Positions 11,634 to 15,043 of a stretch of 15,043 nucleotides of DNA are shown here, piece after piece. The translations under genes were made by a program, and so were the position numbers. The stretch covers positions 1 through 15,043 of the forward strand of contig JAEYYS010000099.1 in assembly GCA_023428335.1 (NCBI GenBank), given 5' to 3'. Source of the DNA: Verrucomicrobiota bacterium (GTDB taxonomy: Bacteria; Verrucomicrobiota; Verrucomicrobiia; Verrucomicrobiales; Verrucomicrobiaceae). The notes below the pieces were generated by a model. The model had not been told where the DNA came from. It did no database searches and worked only from the letters and a program-made list of their open reading frames with translations. The first letter of the stretch is position 1, and every line of letters begins with the position of its first letter.

Positions 11634-13187
11634 TCAAGGCGCGGGCTGGGGGCGCTGCCGCGGCGCCTTCTTTTGTGCACGCGACCGCTCCTCCGCCTCG
11701 GCGCTGAGCCGTTCGTCCTGCGCCTTCAGCCAGAGGTTCCAGTTTTTCGAGGGGTTGGCGCCGGTGTATTCATAGGTGTCAAAGATGGCGCCGTTGCCGA
11801 GCGCGCGCGGATCGCCCTCGGCCTTGAGCAGCCCGATCATGCGCTCGCGCAGCCCGGTCATGACGTCGGCAAAGGCCGGGTCGTTGGCGAGATTGCGCAC
11901 GCCGTGCGGGTCGTCGCTGAGGCGATACAGTTCGTCGGAGGGCCGGAAGTTGAAGCTGAGGTTGAAGAAGTGGCCGCCGAGCAGCTTGATGACCTCCTTG
12001 GTCGGGCTGTCGTCGCAGTTGCCGAAGTTGGTCTCCGGGTTGCAGGCCGGCCAGCGCTCAGGGTGGTAGTTGCGCACGTACAAAAACTCCGGCGTGCGGA
12101 TCGCCCGCACCGGGTAGCCGAGGTTGTTGGGTCGGCCCAAATCATGCCGCTCCTTGCCGGCGAGCATGACGTCGCGCCCCTCAATCATGCCCGACTTTTC
12201 CGAGCGCAGCAGGTTGGCCAGGCTGCGGCCGGTCATCTGCGGATGTGCCGGCAGGCCGGCCAGTTCGAGGTAGGTCGGCGCCAGGTCGCGGACGTTGATG
12301 AAGTCGTCGACGACCCGGCCCGGCTTGACGACCCTGCCCCAGCGGGCGATGAGCGGCAGGCGGAAGCCATCCTCATGAATCTGGCCCTTCACGTAGGGGA
12401 ATGGCATGCCGTGATCGGAGGTGGCGATGATGAGGGTGTTGTCGAGTTGACCCGCCGCCTCCAGCGCGGCCAGGGCGCGGCCGATGTGGGCGTCGGCCCA
12501 TTCGACCTCGACCGCGTAATCGGCCAGGTCGCTGCGCACGGCGCGCACATCGGGGAAGTAGGGCGGCACGACCACGTCCTCGAGCTTTTTGCCGAGGCGC
12601 ACGCCGGAGTGCAGTTCATAGGCGCGGTGCGGTTCCTGGAAACCCATCCAGAAACTGAACGGCGCGTCCTTGGGGCGCTGCGCCAGGAAGGCCTCGAAGT
12701 TGCGCGCGTAGTCGAGCTTGCCGATGGCGCTCGCCGGCGGCTCCGACTTGTGCTCGTCGAACGACGGCCCCGCCGGATTGCGGGTGCGACCGTGGTTTTT
12801 GAAGTCGCCCGGTCCCCAGCCCTTGCCGGTGAGGCCGATCGCGTAACCCGCCGCCTCCAGCAGGTCGGGATAGACCTCGAACTTGCGCGGGAAGATGCTG
12901 TTGTGGACCGACAGCTCCTCGAGTTGCCAGGTGTTGCGTCCGGTCAGGATGCTGGCGCGACAGGGACTGCACTTCGGGTTCGAGGTGAAGGCGTGGCGGA
13001 ACAGCACGCCCTCCTTGGCCAGGCGGTCGAGGTTCGGCGTCTTGATCCAGGGATTGCCGTAGGCGCCGACACTGTCCCAGCTCATGTCATCGAAGATGAG
13101 GAAGAGAAAGTTCGGCCGCGGCTCCGCCGCAGGGGCGCAGGGCGACAGCACAACGAACAGCGACAGGACCAGCAGCAGCGTTTTCAT
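11634..13187 (-). CDS. Secreted S1-family sulfatase (sulfamidase-like)
   Basis: A 517-aa exported sulfatase with a signal peptide at 1 to about 21 (MKTLLLVLSLFVVLSPCAPAA). PNFLFLIFDDMSWDSVGAYG (25-44) gives metal-binding D33 and D34. The CxPxR signature CSPCRASILTGR (73-84) holds C73, the cysteine that is oxidised to formylglycine; the motif is complete. Further active-site residues: GKGW (121-124), EPHR (185-188), and SDHG (257-260) with D258 and H259, then K267. The overall look (FLIFDDMSWD, FWMGFQEPHRAYE) resembles sulfamidase/heparan-type S1_8 enzymes, so the substrate may be a sulfated glycosaminoglycan or algal glycan; that is inference. The maturase (anSME) and glycan genes are not in the window. 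The last 30 residues are charged and Gln/Pro-rich, outside the usual fold. The ATG at 13187 is chosen for the signal peptide; the open frame upstream is repeat sequence. First gene of a co-directional group. Confidence 0.95.
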   Translation of the reverse strand: MKTLLLVLSLFVVLSPCAPAAEPRPNFLFLIFDDMSWDSVGAYGNPWIKTPNLDRLAKEGVLFRHAFTSNPKCSPCRASILTGRNTWQLEELSVHNSIFPRKFEVYPDLLEAAGYAIGLTGKGWGPGDFKNHGRTRNPAGPSFDEHKSEPPASAIGKLDYARNFEAFLAQRPKDAPFSFWMGFQEPHRAYELHSGVRLGKKLEDVVVPPYFPDVRAVRSDLADYAVEVEWADAHIGRALAALEAAGQLDNTLIIATSDHGMPFPYVKGQIHEDGFRLPLIARWGRVVKPGRVVDDFINVRDLAPTYLELAGLPAHPQMTGRSLANLLRSEKSGMIEGRDVMLAGKERHDLGRPNNLGYPVRAIRTPEFLYVRNYHPERWPACNPETNFGNCDDSPTKEVIKLLGGHFFNLSFNFRPSDELYRLSDDPHGVRNLANDPAFADVMTGLRERMIGLLKAEGDPRALGNGAIFDTYEYTGANPSKNWNLWLKAQDERLSAEAEERSRAQKKAPRQRPQPAP

Positions 13188-13240
13188 CGCCACGACAACG
13201 TTGGCCAAGCGCCGGTCTGTCAGGGTGGAGCACGGAGCGG

Positions 13241-13306
13241 AGGGCGGAGAGCGTGGAGGCCTGAGGTTTGTGTCTGGCCTCTTGGCTCCACGCTCCCTGC
13301 CGCCCT
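13241..13306. repeat. Strong imperfect hairpin upstream of the sulfatase
   Basis: AGGGCGG (13241-13247) pairs with CCGCCCT (13300-13306), and GAGCGTGGAG (13249-13258) pairs with CTCCACGCTC (13286-13295). The arms are offset by a 1-nt versus 4-nt bulge. A nested GAGGCC/GGCCTC pair competes inside the loop. It lies 54 nt upstream of the sulfatase start codon and may be part of its 5' leader or of the adjacent repeat element. Confidence 0.6.
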
Positions 13307-13309
13307 GTC

Positions 13310-13344
13310 GAGGCGGGTAGGAAGATGGAGGGTAGAAAGATTTT
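13310..13344 (+). repeat. Tandem 15-bp intergenic repeat, copy 2
   Basis: Units GGGTAGGAAGATGGA (13315-13329) and GGGTAGAAAGATTTT (13330-13344), preceded by GAGGC. It matches the copy at 2631-2662 at 29 of 32 positions and has the same orientation. A run of seven Ts (13341-13347) replaces the G run that follows copy 1. Confidence 0.85.
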
Positions 13345-13473
13345 TTTAGATCGGTGAGGGCAGGATGGGTCACAGCCCTAGCCAAGCTTTGGGCGAATCA
13401 GGCCCTCACGGCTTGCGACAGATAGGTGCGCCCCATCTGGGTGAAATGTTTTTACCCCCATCTTTCTACCCTC
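13328..13473. repeat. 146-bp nested inverted-repeat element
   Basis: The outer arms are an exact 14-bp inverted repeat: GAGGGTAGAAAGAT (13328-13341) and ATCTTTCTACCCTC (13460-13473). Inside, GTGAGGGC (13354-13361) pairs exactly with GCCCTCAC (13402-13409). The right outer arm with its five-base run (13455-13473) is an inverted copy of the second unit at 2650-2667, 17 of 18 positions. The shape, terminal inverted repeats around a noncoding core with its own stem, suggests a MITE-like element or a structured RNA, but no target-site duplication was identified. Confidence 0.6.
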
Positions 13474-13515
13474 AGTGGCTTCAGGGTCACGTTTTCCAAA
13501 CGGTCTGTTCCGCTG

Positions 13516-13562
13516 CCCGCGACCGGCCGGCCATCTCGCGGCGGGCTGAAGCCCGGGAGTAC
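13516..13562. repeat. REP-like palindromic element, copy B (left arm degraded)
   Basis: Matches 2721-2767 at 42 of 47 positions, including the shared GGCCATCTCG centre and the complete right arm (13542-13560) with GGGCTGAAGCCC. The left arm present in copy A is missing here; only CCCGCGA of it remains, joined directly to a GTTCCG that also precedes copy A. This looks like an internal deletion in copy B or an insertion in copy A. Confidence 0.75.
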
Positions 13563-13671
13563 CCTGAGCTCTTCGCCCTCCGCTCCATGCCCTCCCGTCC
13601 GCAACCCGGGGCTGTTTCTTGCCAAGGTCGGGGATGCGCGCGGGCGGGGATGGGTGCAGACTGGCGCGCGC

Positions 13672-15043
13672 ATGGCCGACCTCTCTTCCTGCAAGCATTG
13701 TGGTGCGCCCGTCCCGGCGGGGCGGGACGATGGTTTTTGCTGTGCGGGCTGTGCCTACGTGGCGGAACTGCTGCACGCGCAGGGGCTCGACCACTTCTAT
13801 GACCTGAAGGGCGGCAAATCGCTGCCGCCGGTGTCGCCGCAGGCGCTGCGCGAGCGCGATTACGAATGGCTGGAACAGCTTGCCGCCCTCGAGGCCGGGC
13901 GCGCGGGCGAGGGCCGGCCATCCGAGCTGCGATTGGCCCTGCAGGGGGTGTCCTGCGTCGGCTGCGTCTGGCTGATCGAAAAACTCTTTGCTCGTCAACC
14001 GGGCGGTCTGCGCGTCCTCATCGATGTCGTTCACGGCACGCTGGTGATCATCGTCGAAGCGGGTGTGTTTGACGCCGCCGGTTTTGCCCGCGAGCTGCAG
14101 CGCTTTGGCTACCTGGTGGGGCCGCCGCGCGAGGACGACGAGGCCGGCGGTCGCAAGCAGGCCTCGGGTCTGGAGCGACGCATGGGGGTGTGCGGGGCCT
14201 TTGCGATGAATGCCATGGCCTTTTCGCTACCGGCCTACTTCGGCATGCCGGCCGACTTCGCCTTTGCCTCCTGGTTTGATTTGATCGCCGCGGCCTCGGC
14301 GACGCTGGCGATGTTGGTCGGCGGCTCCTACTTCATCGAACGCGCCTGGCGCAGCCTGCAGGCCGGCACGCTGCACATCGACACCCCGATCGCGCTCGGC
14401 ATCCTCGCCGCCTACGCGGGTTCACTCGGCGGCTGGCTGGCCGGGGTCGAGGGCCTGAAGTACTTTGATTTTGTCGCCATCTTCATCTTCCTCATGCTGG
14501 CGGGTCGCTGGGCCCAGCAGGCGGCGGTGGAGCGCAACCGGCGCAAGCTGATGCGCGACACCTCGATCCCGGAGCGGGTGAGCTGGCTCGACGACGGCAA
14601 TGCGCGGCCGCTGTCGGCCCTGCAGCCGGGCGTGCGCTACGCGATCAAACCCGGCCAGTCGGTGCCGGTGGCGTCGAAGCTGCTGCACGCGGCCGGCTCG
14701 GTGAGCCTGGAATGGATCAACGGCGAAAGCGAGGCACAGCGGCGTGAGCCAGGCCAGCTGCTGCCCTCGGGCGCGCTCAACATCGGGCTGGCGCCGCTGG
14801 AGGCGGAGGCGCTGGAGGCCTGGTCGGACAGCACCCTGCGGCGACTGCTGGAGGCGCGCAAACCAGGGGAGTTCCGCGATCGCGGTTTGGAGCGACTGCT
14901 GCGCTGGTACCTGGGCATCGTCATCGTCGTTGGCCTGGCCGGCGCGGTCGCTTGGTGGTGGCGTGGCGAAGGCGTGGCCCAGGCCCTGCAGGTGATGATT
15001 TCGATCTACGTTGTCTCCTGTCCCTGCGCGCTCGGCGTGGCGG
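13672..15043 (+). CDS. CcoI/FixI-like copper P-type ATPase (5' part, cut by window edge)
   Basis: The frame runs from ATG 13672 to the window edge: 457 residues of a P1B ATPase usually about 800 aa long. The N-terminal Cys-rich module (C7, C10, C23, C24, C27; CKHCGAPVP then FCCAGC) is the metal-binding domain typical of FixI/CcoI-type pumps. A heavy-metal-associated domain follows with GVSCVGC (92-98; C95, C98). Membrane helices lie at about 172-190, 203-222, 239-258, 265-282, 411-428 and 438-456; the last holds the CPC ion site (SCPCALG, C450 and C452). Such pumps supply copper to cbb3-type oxidases, so cco genes are expected to the right. Oddity: the actuator loop, normally TGE within a DxSxLTGES context, reads SLEWINGES (NGE at 350-352). 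The phosphorylation and nucleotide domains are outside the window. No Shine-Dalgarno sequence precedes the ATG. Which of the copper or other metal subtypes it is remains open. Confidence 0.93.
   Translation, partial: MADLSSCKHCGAPVPAGRDDGFCCAGCAYVAELLHAQGLDHFYDLKGGKSLPPVSPQALRERDYEWLEQLAALEAGRAGEGRPSELRLALQGVSCVGCVWLIEKLFARQPGGLRVLIDVVHGTLVIIVEAGVFDAAGFARELQRFGYLVGPPREDDEAGGRKQASGLERRMGVCGAFAMNAMAFSLPAYFGMPADFAFASWFDLIAAASATLAMLVGGSYFIERAWRSLQAGTLHIDTPIALGILAAYAGSLGGWLAGVEGLKYFDFVAIFIFLMLAGRWAQQAAVERNRRKLMRDTSIPERVSWLDDGNARPLSALQPGVRYAIKPGQSVPVASKLLHAAGSVSLEWINGESEAQRREPGQLLPSGALNIGLAPLEAEALEAWSDSTLRRLLEARKPGEFRDRGLERLLRWYLGIVIVVGLAGAVAWWWRGEGVAQALQVMISIYVVSCPCALGVA

Larger units (their letters stand above)
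13188..13671. other. 484-bp repeat-rich intergenic region
   Basis: This gap separates the divergent sulfatase and CPx-ATPase genes, and I see no convincing gene in it. From left to right it holds a GC-rich hairpin (13241-13306), the tandem 15-bp repeat copy 2 (13310-13344), a run of seven Ts, a nested inverted-repeat structure that ends in an inverted copy of the same unit (13455-13473), and REP-like copy B (13516-13562). The final 110 bp before the ATPase start show no repeat and no convincing promoter. Open frames that enter it are extensions of neighbours or antisense. Confidence 0.8.

Noticed and set aside
13188..13237. Sulfatase promoter CTGACA-17-CGTTGT
   Set aside because: The -10 candidate does not resemble TATAAT; too weak to list as a feature.
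11673..13349. 558-codon open frame antisense to the sulfatase
   Set aside because: Composition is Ala/Arg/Val/Glu-rich shadow coding; the opposite strand has a full sulfatase with signal peptide and active site.
13188..13671. Possible CRISPR or toxin-antitoxin locus in the repeat-rich gap
   Set aside because: The repeats are two short tandem units and palindromes without regular spacers, and there is no small ORF pair or cas gene.

Overview
The window comes from a GC-rich Gram-negative bacterium. My best guess is Verrucomicrobiota, Opitutae-like, at moderate confidence. Lipid A genes and secreted or lipid-anchored proteins show an outer membrane. LpxC is fused to FabZ, a fusion best known from Bacteroidota and Chlorobiota and, as far as I recall, also found in parts of the PVC group. 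A secreted S1 sulfatase and a secreted PQQ-like beta-propeller protein are typical of Verrucomicrobiota and Planctomycetota. Almost no start codon has a properly spaced Shine-Dalgarno sequence. No rRNA, tRNA, CRISPR array, transposase or phage gene was seen.

Layout. 1-592 (-): the 5' part of ribD (riboflavin), cut by the window edge. 701-1690 (+): a short orphan GspF/PilC-like membrane protein. 1746-2528 (-): trpC. 2529-2768: an intergenic stretch with a 15-bp tandem repeat and a REP-like palindrome. 2769-5003 (-): a likely co-transcribed group of a small two-helix membrane protein, a PpiD/SurA-like periplasmic chaperone and a TPR protein. 5145-7285 (+): the lipid A operon lpxC-fabZ then lpxA. 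7371-8186 (+): an L,D-transpeptidase lipoprotein. 8210-13187 (-): a co-directional run of sulfatase, folD, calcium/sodium antiporter and beta-propeller protein. 13188-13671: a repeat-rich gap. 13672 to the edge (+): a CcoI/FixI-like copper P-type ATPase, cut by the window edge.

How the genes work together. The centre of the window (2769-8186) is envelope biology: outer-membrane lipid synthesis, periplasmic folding and peptidoglycan or lipoprotein cross-linking. The flanks are core metabolism (riboflavin, tryptophan, folate), ion transport, sulfated-glycan breakdown and probable cytochrome-oxidase copper supply.

The items most worth a second look are: (i) a two-part repeat module (15-bp tandem unit followed by a REP-like palindrome) present in the same order and orientation in two gaps 10.7 kb apart, the second with extra nested inverted repeats; (ii) an NGE instead of TGE actuator loop in the CPx-ATPase; (iii) promoter-like hexamers placed almost on top of start codons that lack Shine-Dalgarno sequences, suggesting leaderless mRNAs. 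I did not find a clearly new multi-gene system.
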